The notes: generated by a model not told the origin, from the sequence alone. Counted from the first letter of the stretch, positions 53,587-63,731 are shown. The stretch: 64,000 nucleotides of DNA from Candidatus Dadabacteria bacterium (GCA_009840385.1 VXNX01000003.1:33476-97475); one strand, 5' to 3'. Translations and numbers: made by a program.

Positions 53587-56500
53587 CTATACACGGGCTT
53601 GGGCCGGTTTTTCTACCTTTTCCACAGCGCTTATGAGCGTTTCGTATCTGCGCTCGGGCGGAAGGGGGATTTTGAGTTTCTTCTCCCGGCCCCGGTTCTC
53701 CGCGGCCGCAAGGCTCAGGGTCGCTGAAGCTTTTCCTATCTCGGCTCTTTTTATGAATTTCTCCCCGAGGGCGATCCTGAGTTCCGCGATGAGAATCAGC
53801 CGTTTCAGCGGGTCGGGCATAGCACCGAACCTGTCTTCAACTTCCGCGGCGATTTCTCTTAATTCCCCGCGTTCTCCCGCCGATGATATTTTTTTGTAGT
53901 AAAAAAGCCTCTCCGAACCGCTTTGTATGTAGTGCTCGGGGATAAACGCATCGTCCTGTGTTTTTATCTCCGGTCTGATTTCGTGGACGCGGCTCTCGCC
54001 CCTTTTGCTCTCCACGGTGTCTCTAAGCAGCTCAAGATAAAACTCAAGACCGATATCCGCTATATGTCCTGACTGCTTTTCTCCGAAAAGGGTTCCGGCC
54101 CCCCTTATCTGAAGGTCGGCCGTGGCCAGTTTGAAGCCGCTTCCAAGATCAGTGAGGCGCGAGAGGACCTCAAGTCTTTTTCTCGCTTCCTCGGTTAGGG
54201 AGTGCACAGACGGTATGAGAAAGTAGGCGTACGCTTTTTTGTCCGATCTTCCGACTCTGCCCTTCAGCTGGTAAAGGTCCGCAAGTCCCATAGTGTGAGC
54301 GTTGTTCACTATTATAGTATTGGCTTTCGGTATATCGAGTCCGGATTCAACTATCGCTGTTGTTACCAGCAGGTTCACTCTTCCGTCCGCGAACTGTTCT
54401 ATGGTTCTTGAGAGGCGGGTTTCGTTCATGCGTCCGTGTGTTACCCCTATTGACAGTTCCGGCATGAGGTTTTGCAGAAGGTCCGCCTTCTCGAATATGT
54501 CTTCTATCCTGTTGTGTATGAAAAAAACCGTGCCGTTCCTTTTGACTTCTTTTTCCACCGCTTCCTTTATAACTCCGGTGTTGAACTGCTGAATGTACAC
54601 TTCCACCGGCTGACGTCCTTCAGGAGGGGTGTTTATTACGCTTATGTCCCTTACGTCGGCTAGGGAGAGCTGTAGGGTTCTCGGGATGGGGGTTGCGGAA
54701 AGAGTGAGGACTTCAACGGCGTTTTTCATCGATCTTATGGATTTTTTGTGGTTGACACCGAATTTCTGTTCCTCGTCTATTACCGCGAGGCCGAGGTTTC
54801 TGAACTTTATTTTTTTCCCCAGAAGCTTGTGTGTTCCGATTATGAGGTCGAGGGAACCGTCTTCGAGCCTTTTTAGTATCTCTTTTTCTTTTTTGGCCGT
54901 TGTGAATCGCGAGAGCATATCGATTCTTACGGGGTAGTGCTCAAACCTCGAAAGCGCGGTCCGGTAGTGCTGGCTGGCGAGAAGGGTTGTCGGGGCGATC
55001 ACCATGACTTGTTTTCCGTCAAGGCATGCTTTAAAGGCGGCCCGCAGGGCCACTTCGGTTTTTCCGAACCCGACATCTCCGCAGATCAGCCTGTCCATGG
55101 CTTTTTCCGATTCCATGTCGGACATTACGTCCTCTATCGCCGCTGACTGATCCGGGGTCTCGCTCCAGGGAAACTCCATCTCGAATCCATTGAACATCTG
55201 ATCCCTGGGGGAGAACTGAAAGCCTTTCCCGACTTTTCTCTCAGCGCAGAGTTCCACAAGCTCGGTCGCGACTTCCTCGACAGCCCTTTTAACCTTGCCG
55301 ACGGTTTTTTTCCAGTTCGCACTTCCGAGTTTCTCGATTCTCGGTTCTCTTCCGTCTCCCATGTATTTCTGGATCAGCCTGGATTTCTCCACGGGGACGA
55401 ATATCTTGTCCCCGCCTTTGTACTCGCACTCAAGAAAATCACCTTGGCGGTTCTCAAACGAAAGCCTCTTGAGCCCCCTGAAAATTCCTATCCCGAATTC
55501 CTTGTGAACTATGTAGTCTCCGTGTTTAAGCTGGCTGAACGAGGTAAGAAACGCGGAGGGTATGTCGCTTCCTCCGAAGGGGGTGCCTTGGCTTTTTGTT
55601 TTCTGGAGCAGGGTTTTCTCCGTTAAAAGGGCGATCCTGAAATCATGAAGAACGGTGCTTTCAAAAAGTTCTCCGACCACGTGCACCATCGCGCTATCCG
55701 GGCGGTTCTCAGTAAGCTTGAGGAATTTTTCTCTCTCGCCCCGCGAGGTGAAAAATATAAACACCGCGTAGCCGTCTTCCATCAGTTCTTCGGCTTTGTC
55801 CATGAAGACCTCGAGAGAAGGCTTTGAAAACGATATCTCCTCGGTGCTGAACCTGATGCTGTTTTTTCCTTCTGCACCTATCTCCATCGCGCCTGTGTAT
55901 ACGAGCCTTGATTTTCCCAGTTTCTCTTTGAGCTTTTTTCCCTCGAGATAAAGTTTTCTGAATTGGGGAAGCGATTTTTCGAGTTTCCCAAGGGATTTTC
56001 TTCTCGCTTCGAATTTCTCCTCAAGTTTTAATAGCAGCTCAACTTCCTCAAATCCTTGGGGAAGGCTTATGATAAGATCCTCTCTGGGGTAATCGAGTAT
56101 GCATTGGCGCGAGTTCCAAAAAAACGGCGTGAACCACTCGATTCCCCTGAAATATGAGCCGTTTTCAAACGCCTCTACCAGAGGTTCAACCTCGCTTGAC
56201 GTAAGCCCCTGCTTGTCAGCTCCGGAGAGTATCTGCTTGATCAGGGTGTCTTTGCTTGTTTGGCGGTAAATTGCGAAAGAAGCCGGATTGATCACGGCTT
56301 TTTTTGTTTTTCCAATGGATTTCTGAGTTGAAGAAGAGAACTCCCGAAGCGAATTTATCCTGTCTGCGAAAAGCTCCACTCTCAAAGGATTCAAAGAACC
56401 CGGCGAGAACAAGTCCACTATGGAGCCCCGGACGCTCATGTCTCCCCGTTTCTCGGTAAAATCCACCTCGCGGTAACCGATCCCGAGGAGTCTTTGCGCA

Positions 56501-56961
56501 AGCTCATCCCGATCAACTTCCATTCCCTCTTCCACGGTGAAGCTCTCGGCTTCGAGGGAGCGGGGTGGAGGCAGTATCTCGGCAAGGGAAGCCGCGTCTG
56601 CGCAGAGCACTCCCGTTTGCTTCCACATGAAAAGGGAGTGAAGCCTCTCGGGTTCGGAGATCTCTTTTTTTTCGAAAAGGGAGCGGTTTTTCTCCATTCC
56701 TTTTGAGAGAAGAACCGGGATTTCCATTCCTTTCAGAGAAGAGACACTCCGCGCCGCAACGGCGCACTGTTCTCTTTGCTCACAGACATGGAGAATTCTT
56801 TTGCCCGGAACCTCGGAGAGAAGAGCCAGAAGAAAATAGGGGGAGTTTCCGTAAAGACCGGAAAGATCCGTCGGTCCTCCGGGCGGGGATGCAAGAAACT
56901 CCTCCACCATGGGGTTTCCCAGGTGTGACGAAAGTTCAATCGTGGGATTTTTACCGTTCAC
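53587..56961 (-). CDS. mfd: Transcription-repair coupling factor
   Basis: 1124 aa. UvrB-like N-terminal modules (VRGSIVDLFSPGSLNPLRVELFADRI), the RNA polymerase-interacting CarD-like segment (GDYIVHKEFGIGIFRGLKRL, EYKGGDKIFVPVEKSRLIQKY), and the RecG-like translocase: ICGDVGFGKTEVALRAAF, VIDEEQKFGVNHKK, LSATPIPRTLQLSLADVRDISVINTPPEGRQPVEVYI, VESGLDIPKANTIIVNNAHTMGLADLYQLKGRVGRSDKKAYAYFLI, then TRG and C-terminal autoinhibitory part. It removes stalled polymerase and recruits UvrA. GTG start at 56961. Confidence 0.97.
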   Translation of the reverse strand: MNGKNPTIELSSHLGNPMVEEFLASPPGGPTDLSGLYGNSPYFLLALLSEVPGKRILHVCEQREQCAVAARSVSSLKGMEIPVLLSKGMEKNRSLFEKKEISEPERLHSLFMWKQTGVLCADAASLAEILPPPRSLEAESFTVEEGMEVDRDELAQRLLGIGYREVDFTEKRGDMSVRGSIVDLFSPGSLNPLRVELFADRINSLREFSSSTQKSIGKTKKAVINPASFAIYRQTSKDTLIKQILSGADKQGLTSSEVEPLVEAFENGSYFRGIEWFTPFFWNSRQCILDYPREDLIISLPQGFEEVELLLKLEEKFEARRKSLGKLEKSLPQFRKLYLEGKKLKEKLGKSRLVYTGAMEIGAEGKNSIRFSTEEISFSKPSLEVFMDKAEELMEDGYAVFIFFTSRGEREKFLKLTENRPDSAMVHVVGELFESTVLHDFRIALLTEKTLLQKTKSQGTPFGGSDIPSAFLTSFSQLKHGDYIVHKEFGIGIFRGLKRLSFENRQGDFLECEYKGGDKIFVPVEKSRLIQKYMGDGREPRIEKLGSANWKKTVGKVKRAVEEVATELVELCAERKVGKGFQFSPRDQMFNGFEMEFPWSETPDQSAAIEDVMSDMESEKAMDRLICGDVGFGKTEVALRAAFKACLDGKQVMVIAPTTLLASQHYRTALSRFEHYPVRIDMLSRFTTAKKEKEILKRLEDGSLDLIIGTHKLLGKKIKFRNLGLAVIDEEQKFGVNHKKSIRSMKNAVEVLTLSATPIPRTLQLSLADVRDISVINTPPEGRQPVEVYIQQFNTGVIKEAVEKEVKRNGTVFFIHNRIEDIFEKADLLQNLMPELSIGVTHGRMNETRLSRTIEQFADGRVNLLVTTAIVESGLDIPKANTIIVNNAHTMGLADLYQLKGRVGRSDKKAYAYFLIPSVHSLTEEARKRLEVLSRLTDLGSGFKLATADLQIRGAGTLFGEKQSGHIADIGLEFYLELLRDTVESKRGESRVHEIRPEIKTQDDAFIPEHYIQSGSERLFYYKKISSAGERGELREIAAEVEDRFGAMPDPLKRLILIAELRIALGEKFIKRAEIGKASATLSLAAAENRGREKKLKIPLPPERRYETLISAVEKVEKPAQARV

Positions 56962-56986
56962 TCTTCGGGACAGGAATCATTTCTTC

Positions 56987-58057
56987 TCACAACTCGTCGA
57001 GTATGAGAGATCCCATTTCCTCTGTGCCCACCCTGGTTTTTCCTTCCTCGTATATGTCGGATGTGCGATAACCCTTCTCAAGAACATTTGCTACCGCTTC
57101 TTCGACCTGTGTGGCGGCCTCGTCCATGTCAAAGGAGTAACGTAGCATCATAGCCATCGAGAGAACCGAGGCTATGGGATTCGCTACGCCCTTGCCGGCG
57201 ATGTCGGGAGCGCTTCCGTGCACCGGCTCGTATATGGCCCCTTCGTTTCCGACGCTTGCCGAGGGCAGCATGCCGAGGGAGCCGGTGAGCTGGGCGGCCT
57301 CGTCGCTTATTATGTCGCCGAACATGTTCCCCGCCAGCATAACGTCGAAGTCTGTGGGTCTTCTTATGAGCTGCATAGCGGCGTTGTCCACGTACAGATG
57401 CTCGAGCGTCACGTCTGAGAACTCGCGGTCATGGATCTCCGTGACAGTGTCTCTCCAGAGTACCATCGATTCGAGAACGTTCGATTTGTCTATTGAGGTA
57501 ACCTTGTTTTTTCTTTTTCTGGCGATTTCAAAGGCCATCTTCGCTACTCTCTCTATCTCGGAAGTTGTGTAATGGAGGGTATTAAACGCCTTGCTTTCCC
57601 CCTTGCCCAGCTGTTCGGTTCCTCTCGGATGTCCGAAATATATTCCGCTCGTAAGCTCCCTCACGACCATTATGTCGACTCCTTCCACCACTTCCCTTTT
57701 AAGCGTGGACGCATCGGCAAGTGCAGCGTAGACAATCGCGGGCCTCAGGTTCGCGAAGGTGTCCAGCTGTTTTCTGAGTTCGAGAAGTCCCCTTTCGGGT
57801 TTTAGGTGGTGTTCCATGTTCTCCCATTTCGGACCGCCCACGGCCCCCAGGAGCACCGCGTCGCTTTGCTTAGCTTTCTCTATGGTTTCTTCGGTTACGG
57901 GAACCCCGTGTGCGTCTATGGCGCATCCGCCGAGAAGATCGCTTTCAAGCGCAAACTCAATCCCGTTTTTCTTCCCTACGGCCTTGAGTATAGACACGCT
58001 GACTTCGGTTACTTCAACTCCTATCCCGTCTCCCGGGATTACTAGTACTTTAGGCAA
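56987..58057 (-). CDS. leuB: 3-isopropylmalate dehydrogenase
   Basis: 356 aa. KVLVIPGDGIGVEVTE start, ELTSGIYFGHPRG, TSIDKSNVLESMVLWRDTV, LYVDNAAMQLIRRPTDFDVMLAGNMFGDIISDEAAQLTGSLGMLPSASVG (metal-binding Asp residues) and EPVHGSAPDIAGKGVANP. It oxidises 3-isopropylmalate in leucine synthesis. The gene sits in the middle of the long minus run with mfd; leuA, leuC and leuD are not visible. TTG start. Confidence 0.96.
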   Translation of the reverse strand: MPKVLVIPGDGIGVEVTEVSVSILKAVGKKNGIEFALESDLLGGCAIDAHGVPVTEETIEKAKQSDAVLLGAVGGPKWENMEHHLKPERGLLELRKQLDTFANLRPAIVYAALADASTLKREVVEGVDIMVVRELTSGIYFGHPRGTEQLGKGESKAFNTLHYTTSEIERVAKMAFEIARKRKNKVTSIDKSNVLESMVLWRDTVTEIHDREFSDVTLEHLYVDNAAMQLIRRPTDFDVMLAGNMFGDIISDEAAQLTGSLGMLPSASVGNEGAIYEPVHGSAPDIAGKGVANPIASVLSMAMMLRYSFDMDEAATQVEEAVANVLEKGYRTSDIYEEGKTRVGTEEMGSLILDEL

Positions 58058-58163
58058 TTTAAGTTTTCCTCTGCGTTCTCTGATTTTTTCAGGGCATTAA
58101 CCTACCTGAATGATTATTAATTCCGAGGCCAGATTCCCGCAAGCGCCCGAGAAGTAGAATTTT

Positions 58164-58925
58164 TTACCGGGCGACGCGGTTTACGAGCCTTCCGATTCCC
58201 TCAATTTCCACTTCCACCACATCTCCAAGGCTCATGGGACTTATCCCGGAAGGAGTTCCGGTCGCTATTATGTCTCCCGGAAGAAGCGTCATCACCTTTG
58301 ATATGAAGCTTACAAGCTCAGGGACGCTGAATATCAGGTTTTTCGTGCTTGAGTTCTGTTTTACTTCACCGTTTAAAAAAGTTTTTATGTGCAGGTCCGT
58401 GGGGTCGACTTCCGTTTCTATGAAAGGTCCGAACGGGGCGAACGTGTCAAATCCCTTGCCTCTTGTGAACTGTATATCCTTTGCCTGAAGGTCTCTTGCG
58501 GTCACGTCGTTTACGCAGGTATACCCGAAGACATATTCAAGCGCTTGTTCCTTTTCCACCATGCGGGCTTTCTTTCCTATAACGACCCCGAGTTCTCCTT
58601 CGTAGTCGACCCTGCTCGACATGTGCGCAGGATATTTTATTTCTTCTTGATGTGCGATAACCGCCGTTGAGGGTTTCATAAAGAGCATTGGGTCTTCGGG
58701 AGGAGTCCTTTTCATTTCCCTGGCGTGATCCTCGTAGTTGAGTCCTACGGCTATGATTTTTGTCGGGAGGCAGGGAGCAAGCGGCGCTATGTCCGCGTAG
58801 TCGTGCTTTACGTTCGTTACCGAATACCTACCGAAAATATCCCCTTCTATCTCAAAGACCGATCCGTCGAGATATTTTCCGAATACAGGTTCTTCTTCGG
58901 CGTTTTTGAATCTTAGGAATTTCAT
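58164..58925 (-). CDS. Fumarylacetoacetate hydrolase family protein
   Basis: 253 aa. A short N-terminal domain and a FAH domain: KIIAVGLNYEDHAREM, FMKPSTAVIAHQEEIKYPAHMSSRVDYEGELGVVIGKKARM (metal site VDYEGELGVVIG), YTCVNDVTARDLQ, and PGDIIATGTPSGISPMSLGDVVEVEIEGIG. Members cleave or decarboxylate beta-keto acids or hydrate related compounds (acylpyruvase, oxaloacetate decarboxylase, HpcE type); the substrate cannot be told. ATG at 58925. Between leuB and truA with 106- and 78-nt gaps. Confidence 0.85.
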   Translation of the reverse strand: MKFLRFKNAEEEPVFGKYLDGSVFEIEGDIFGRYSVTNVKHDYADIAPLAPCLPTKIIAVGLNYEDHAREMKRTPPEDPMLFMKPSTAVIAHQEEIKYPAHMSSRVDYEGELGVVIGKKARMVEKEQALEYVFGYTCVNDVTARDLQAKDIQFTRGKGFDTFAPFGPFIETEVDPTDLHIKTFLNGEVKQNSSTKNLIFSVPELVSFISKVMTLLPGDIIATGTPSGISPMSLGDVVEVEIEGIGRLVNRVAR

Positions 58926-59003
58926 CGCGCGTTTCGTTTAAATGCCTCTAATTATATACGGGAATCTCGTATAAGAGTATCGGTCTTTTAAGCGTTTTGA
59001 GAT

Positions 59004-59741
59004 TCAGTAAAGGACTTTTTTAAGAAAAAGTCCCTGAGGAGGAGCGGTGAAAACATTTTTGGTCTTCTGTCCCTGGGCGAGTATCTGTCCGAATCCCTCT
59101 GGGGCGAGTTTTCCCTTTCCAGTTTCCACGAGGGTTCCGGTTATCATTCTCACCATTCTTTTCAGAAACCCGTTCGCCTCTATTTCAATAAGGATTATCC
59201 CTTCGCGGGTTTTCTTGATGTGAACCCGTTTTACCGTGCGCACCGTGGTTTTCACGGTTATGTCGGCCGTGGCGAAAACGGAGAAATCATGCTTTCCCTC
59301 AAGATGGGAGGCGGCTTCTTTCATCTTCCCCGTATCAAGCTTCTCCGGGATATGCCATACTCTGTTTCTCTGAAGTGCAGGGGGATGCGGTCTGTTGAAA
59401 ATCCTGTATTCGTATATCTTGTTTCGGGAGCTGAACTGTGCGTGAAAGCCTTCTGGAACCTCAAGGGCCTTGATAATGGATATGTCGCGGGGAAGGGTGG
59501 AGTTGAGTGCTTTTCGCAAGGTTTCGGAATCCAGTTGCGTCTCGGTGAGAAAACTTGCCACCTGACCCATCGCGTGCACGCCGGCATCCGTTCTTCCGGA
59601 TCCCGTTATCTTTATGTTTTCTCCGGTAATTTGCCGTAAGGCGTCCTCTATCGTCTTCTGTACCGTGGGAAGATTCGCCTGGCATTGCCAGCCGTGGTAG
59701 TCCGTGCCGTCATACTCGATAACTATTTTTATGTTTTTCAT
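59004..59741 (-). CDS. truA: tRNA pseudouridine synthase A (positions 38-40)
   Basis: 245 aa. IEYDGTDYHGWQCQANLPTVQKTIEDAL, SGRTDAGVHAMGQVASF with the catalytic Asp in GRTDAGVHA, AQFSSRNKIYEYRIFN, and NGFLKRMVRMITGTLVETGKGK. It modifies the anticodon stem-loop. ATG 59741. The downstream (right) gene stop is 22 nt away, in line with one transcript. Confidence 0.97.
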   Translation of the reverse strand: MKNIKIVIEYDGTDYHGWQCQANLPTVQKTIEDALRQITGENIKITGSGRTDAGVHAMGQVASFLTETQLDSETLRKALNSTLPRDISIIKALEVPEGFHAQFSSRNKIYEYRIFNRPHPPALQRNRVWHIPEKLDTGKMKEAASHLEGKHDFSVFATADITVKTTVRTVKRVHIKKTREGIILIEIEANGFLKRMVRMITGTLVETGKGKLAPEGFGQILAQGQKTKNVFTAPPQGLFLKKVLY

Positions 59742-59763
59742 TTCCGTCTGCGGCTGCCCGGTA

Positions 59764-60699
59764 TCAGGCGATCGGCTCCTGTTTTCTAAGCTCTATTCGC
59801 GGATCAAGTATGGCGTAGAGAAGGTCGACGATGAGATTCGCTATTACAAGCAGAAGAGCGTAGATGATCGTTATCCCGAGCACCACTGAGTAATCTCTGT
59901 TTGCCACGGCGAAAACGAAAAACCGTCCCATTCCCGGTATCGCGAATATATGTTCGACGACAAATGATCCCGTAACTAGGTAGGCGGTCAGGGGGCCGAG
60001 CACCGTTACGACAGGTATAAGCGCGTTTCTCAGTATGTGCTTTGTGAATATCTTTGTTCTTCCAAGACCCTTCGCTCTTGCGGTTCTTACGAAAAACTGG
60101 CCCGACACATCGAGCATGTTGGAGCGTACTAACCTTGAGATATAGGCGAATGGAGCTAGGCTCAGGGTCACCGCCGGAAGGACGATGTGCTTGGGCTCTC
60201 CCCAGAGAGCGGCCGGCAGAACCCCCCATTTAACGGAGAAAAAATATATGAGCGCTGCTCCCACGACGAAGCTCGGGACCGATACAAGAGAGGTGGAGAT
60301 TAGCACGGAAGCAATGTCGTGGATGCTTCTTGGAAACAGCGAGGAGATCATTCCGACGGCAGTTCCCAAGAAAAACGCAAGCACAAGGGATACAAACCCG
60401 AGCCCCATTGAGACCGGCAAGGTTTCCTTTATTATGTCTGTAACTGGCCTGTCGTCGTATTTGTATGAAGGTCCGAAATCCCCCTGGGCCAGGTTCCCCA
60501 TGTAGATGAGATATTGCTTGTGCAGTGGTTTGTCCATGTGGTATTTCTTCTCGATATTCTCGAGTATGTGCGGAGGAATGCTTTTTTCCGTATCGAAAGG
60601 ACCTCCGGGAAGCACTCTGAGCAAAAAGAAGGTTATGCTTGCGACCGCGAGGATCACGACTGCTCCGGTCAGTATTCGAAAGGAAAGAAATTTAAGCAT
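59764..60699 (-). CDS. ABC transporter permease of dipeptide/oligopeptide (DppB) type
   Basis: 311 aa with six membrane helices. The start FLSFRILTGAVVILAVASITFFLLRVLPGGPFD and the EAA-like loop SRLVRSNMLDVSGQFFVRTARAKGLGRTKIFTKHILRNALIPVVT are typical of the DppB/OppB family. It would pair with a DppC-type permease, ATPases and a binding protein to import peptides or other solutes, but none of these are in the window. Lone, between S41 protease and truA; partners may be downstream genes elsewhere. Substrate unknown. Confidence 0.85.
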   Translation of the reverse strand: MLKFLSFRILTGAVVILAVASITFFLLRVLPGGPFDTEKSIPPHILENIEKKYHMDKPLHKQYLIYMGNLAQGDFGPSYKYDDRPVTDIIKETLPVSMGLGFVSLVLAFFLGTAVGMISSLFPRSIHDIASVLISTSLVSVPSFVVGAALIYFFSVKWGVLPAALWGEPKHIVLPAVTLSLAPFAYISRLVRSNMLDVSGQFFVRTARAKGLGRTKIFTKHILRNALIPVVTVLGPLTAYLVTGSFVVEHIFAIPGMGRFFVFAVANRDYSVVLGITIIYALLLVIANLIVDLLYAILDPRIELRKQEPIA

Positions 60700-60759
60700 T
60701 ATTTTGTTTCTGGGACTTCATCCACTGTTCTCAATGCGTAGGCGCCGCATATCCGAAGG

Positions 60760-63699
60760 TCAAGAAATATCCTTTCTTATGGCCAGGATTTTTCTTGACG
60801 TCATTCCCTTTTCGTCCTTGGCCACTATGGTGAAAAGGTTTATCCCTTCTTCAAGAGTTAAAGGAAAAAGCAGGGCGGCGGTGTTTTTGCCCGGAGTGAG
60901 GAGCTTTATCTTGTCGTTCTTTTTCCACACCGAGACGCTCTCTATGCGGTCAGAGTCCCTGACAGACCCTCGTACCAGTATCATGGAATCTTCTGTGGAC
61001 ATCGGGAAATCTGAAATTATTATGGAGGGGGGCCACTCAAAAGCCTCTTCGAGAAGCGAGATCTGCTGTGCGGCGCCGTTTGATCCGCTCTCTCCCGACG
61101 TTTCCCCGGATGAGTCATCGTGACTTGCCCGGTTAACCCTGATAGACTTTTCCTCAACCCAGCCCGCTACCGAGTTCTTCCCCTCAACCCGTATCCATCG
61201 CCCCGAGGCCCCGAGAATTTTTACAATGGAGCTTTTCTGCGCCAAGGCTATTGACGAGGCTTCGGGGAAAGTCCCCCCGAGTATGTAGCTTGCGTCCCTG
61301 AACACGGCGGTTTTCTTTGCCGAAGCCGGGGAAAACGGTCTCTCTTGCGCGAAGACAGGTAGGGTTATTTTCTGTGTTTTTACTTCCCGAAAGTCTTCAT
61401 CCATTACGATAAGTTCGAATTTCGTCTCATCGGCTTTGCCGTCCTGCCTGAAACGAAACGGCGCAAAGCGGATTTCTCCAGGACGAAAGTTCTCAAATTC
61501 AATTCTTCCTCTCTCAAGGAACACGCCGTCGCCCGAAAGATTTTTGAGAGTCACGACCGTTTTTTCCGATACTCCGTCTCCTACGTTTTTTAATCTCAAG
61601 TTGAGTACTACCGTTTCTTCAAATTCCGCGCGTCCGTTTCCGTTTCCCTGGCTCTCGAATCTTCCGTCGTCCACTACTTCGTGGTTATGGGAGTAGACGG
61701 GACGCTTGTCCGCCACGGTTCTCACGAGCAGGCTTTCTTCCGTAAAGGTTTTTTCCCCCGAACTTGTGAAAACAAGCTTTAGATTATCCTCTCTGGTAGT
61801 TACCCACCTGGGTACGGAGAACCTAACTTTCGAGGTTTTGCTCTGCCCAGGGAGCAATTTTCCGAACAGAAGTTCCCCATTGCTGTAAACGCGGTTCTCA
61901 CAGTCTGTGACGGCACTGAGCCTGTAGATTGGGTCGGGGCCGGAGTTTGTCACTTTTATCTCGAGAAAACTCTCTTCACCGGCTCGGAAAACTGTCTTCG
62001 AGGGAACCGTTTCAACTGATACGCTGAGATCTTTTGTTTCACCTGCCGACCAGTCGATTCCCGTATCCTCGATACGGGTTTTGATTTCTTCAAGCTGTGC
62101 GTTGGAGAAATCGCCGGCCGCTGCATACATCTGTTCCGGGGTCTCCGCCAGAAGCAGCCTGCTTGAGAGTTTTATGTAGAAATCGCTTTCCAGCTTCTCA
62201 AGTTTCTGCACTTTTGTAAGTGATTCGTCCGGCTGGACTTCGGCCTCGTCTTCTTCCTGCGGTGCCAAGCTGTCGTCAATATACTTGATCGTGAGTTCAG
62301 GAGTCGGCGGTTCTGTCTCCTCTGCGGTTTCTCTTTTTTCGGGTAGCGGATTGTAAACGACCTTCTCCTCGTTAACAAAGGATCCCTGCAGGAGGATGTC
62401 GGGGGTTATACCGCTATCCTGTATGGAGATATTGCCCGGGGTCAGATATTTCGCTATGGTGAGCTTCAACGCGGCGCCGTCTTCGAACTCGAAGATCTTC
62501 TGGACAGAACCTTTGCCGAAGGATCTTTTTCCCACCACAATTGCTCTTTTGTTGTTTTTCAGCGCTCCGGCGACTATTTCCGACGCGCTCGCGCTTCCCT
62601 GGTTCACAAGCACTATTACCTTTCCCTTGTACTCAGGCTGTCTTGCCGTCGCCCTGTAGGTCTTTGAATAATCCCTTGCTTTTGTCGTCATTATCGTTCC
62701 CGAGGAAAGGAAGAGATCGGCTACTTTTTCCGCCTCCGAGAGAAGACCCCCGGGATTTGCTCTTAAATCCAGAATTACTCCCTTGATAGGGTAGGAGCGG
62801 TTTTTTATCTCTTTTTTAAGATCAGAAGATGTGTTTTTCTGGAAATTTCTTATTCTCAGGTAAAGAATGTCGTTTTCAAGATCAAACCCTTCAACGCTTT
62901 CTATCTTTATTGTGTCCCTTACTATCGAGAACTTCTTGGGTTTACTGAAGTTTTTCCTGGAAATAAGCAAGTTTACCTTGGTCCCTTTTTTGCCCCTGAG
63001 TTTTCCAACGGCCTCGAGAAGCGGCATGTTTATGGTCGACTCGTTTTCTATCTGCACGATCTTGTCTTTGGTCTTTATTCCCGATCTGTAGGCGGGAGTG
63101 CCTTCTATCGGCGATATGACGGTCAGCTGACCGTCTCTTATTCCGACCACTATTCCGAGTCCTCCGAAGCTTCCTTCAGTATCTATCAAAAACTCCTTGT
63201 AGACATCCGGCGGAATCATGGCGGAGTGCGGGTCAAGGACCTTCAGCATGCTGTCCGATATTGAATATTCTATGTTTTTGACGGCGCGTTCTTCGGCCCC
63301 TGTGTTAGAAAGGACAAAAGACACGACTTGGCCCAAGGTGCTTGCGACATCGTTTGAGGACGGCAGTTCCTTTTCTTTGAATTTTTTCGTTTTTTCCTTT
63401 ACCTGAACGGCGAAGTTCCCGCCCCGATCTTCTGGGAATTCCACCAGCACGTCGTCAAGAAAGGTTTCGAGGCTGGAGACCGCCTTTTCAAGCATTTCTG
63501 CGTAGTCGATCTTGGCTTTATCCAGATAAAACTTGTTTACATGCTTAAGGGCGTCCTCGGCAATCTTTATGCTCTGATTGTTGTATTTTCGGTCAAGACT
63601 GACCGGCTCGGCGACGAGAAAAAAAGATAGGACAATAATGGTTCCCAAGGCGAGCGCCAAGTACCCGTTTTTGAGAAAATTTGGGATTTTTTCAGACAA
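60760..63699 (-). CDS. Large S41 carboxy-terminal processing protease with extra C-terminal domains
   Basis: 979 aa, over twice normal CtpA length. An N-terminal anchor helix (13-31) is followed by a PDZ domain (about 172-250, GGLGIVVGIRDGQLTVISPIEGTPAYRSGI), then the S41 core (LDLRANPGGLLSEA; catalytic Ser371 in GSASASE; Lys396 in GKGSVQ). After about residue 450 there is a long acidic linker, then a region like CARDB/beta-sandwich (about 545-760), an SH3-like domain (796-855, ending RWIRVEGKNSVAGWVEEKSIRV) and a final bacterial Ig-like piece. The protease trims C-termini in the periplasm; the SH3 and beta parts probably bind cell wall or substrate. TTG start with a weak GGTGA site. Confidence 0.88.
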   Translation of the reverse strand: MSEKIPNFLKNGYLALALGTIIVLSFFLVAEPVSLDRKYNNQSIKIAEDALKHVNKFYLDKAKIDYAEMLEKAVSSLETFLDDVLVEFPEDRGGNFAVQVKEKTKKFKEKELPSSNDVASTLGQVVSFVLSNTGAEERAVKNIEYSISDSMLKVLDPHSAMIPPDVYKEFLIDTEGSFGGLGIVVGIRDGQLTVISPIEGTPAYRSGIKTKDKIVQIENESTINMPLLEAVGKLRGKKGTKVNLLISRKNFSKPKKFSIVRDTIKIESVEGFDLENDILYLRIRNFQKNTSSDLKKEIKNRSYPIKGVILDLRANPGGLLSEAEKVADLFLSSGTIMTTKARDYSKTYRATARQPEYKGKVIVLVNQGSASASEIVAGALKNNKRAIVVGKRSFGKGSVQKIFEFEDGAALKLTIAKYLTPGNISIQDSGITPDILLQGSFVNEEKVVYNPLPEKRETAEETEPPTPELTIKYIDDSLAPQEEDEAEVQPDESLTKVQKLEKLESDFYIKLSSRLLLAETPEQMYAAAGDFSNAQLEEIKTRIEDTGIDWSAGETKDLSVSVETVPSKTVFRAGEESFLEIKVTNSGPDPIYRLSAVTDCENRVYSNGELLFGKLLPGQSKTSKVRFSVPRWVTTREDNLKLVFTSSGEKTFTEESLLVRTVADKRPVYSHNHEVVDDGRFESQGNGNGRAEFEETVVLNLRLKNVGDGVSEKTVVTLKNLSGDGVFLERGRIEFENFRPGEIRFAPFRFRQDGKADETKFELIVMDEDFREVKTQKITLPVFAQERPFSPASAKKTAVFRDASYILGGTFPEASSIALAQKSSIVKILGASGRWIRVEGKNSVAGWVEEKSIRVNRASHDDSSGETSGESGSNGAAQQISLLEEAFEWPPSIIISDFPMSTEDSMILVRGSVRDSDRIESVSVWKKNDKIKLLTPGKNTAALLFPLTLEEGINLFTIVAKDEKGMTSRKILAIRKDIS

Positions 63700-63731
63700 T
63701 TAAGATCACCGTCCCGGAGACTCTATTATCA

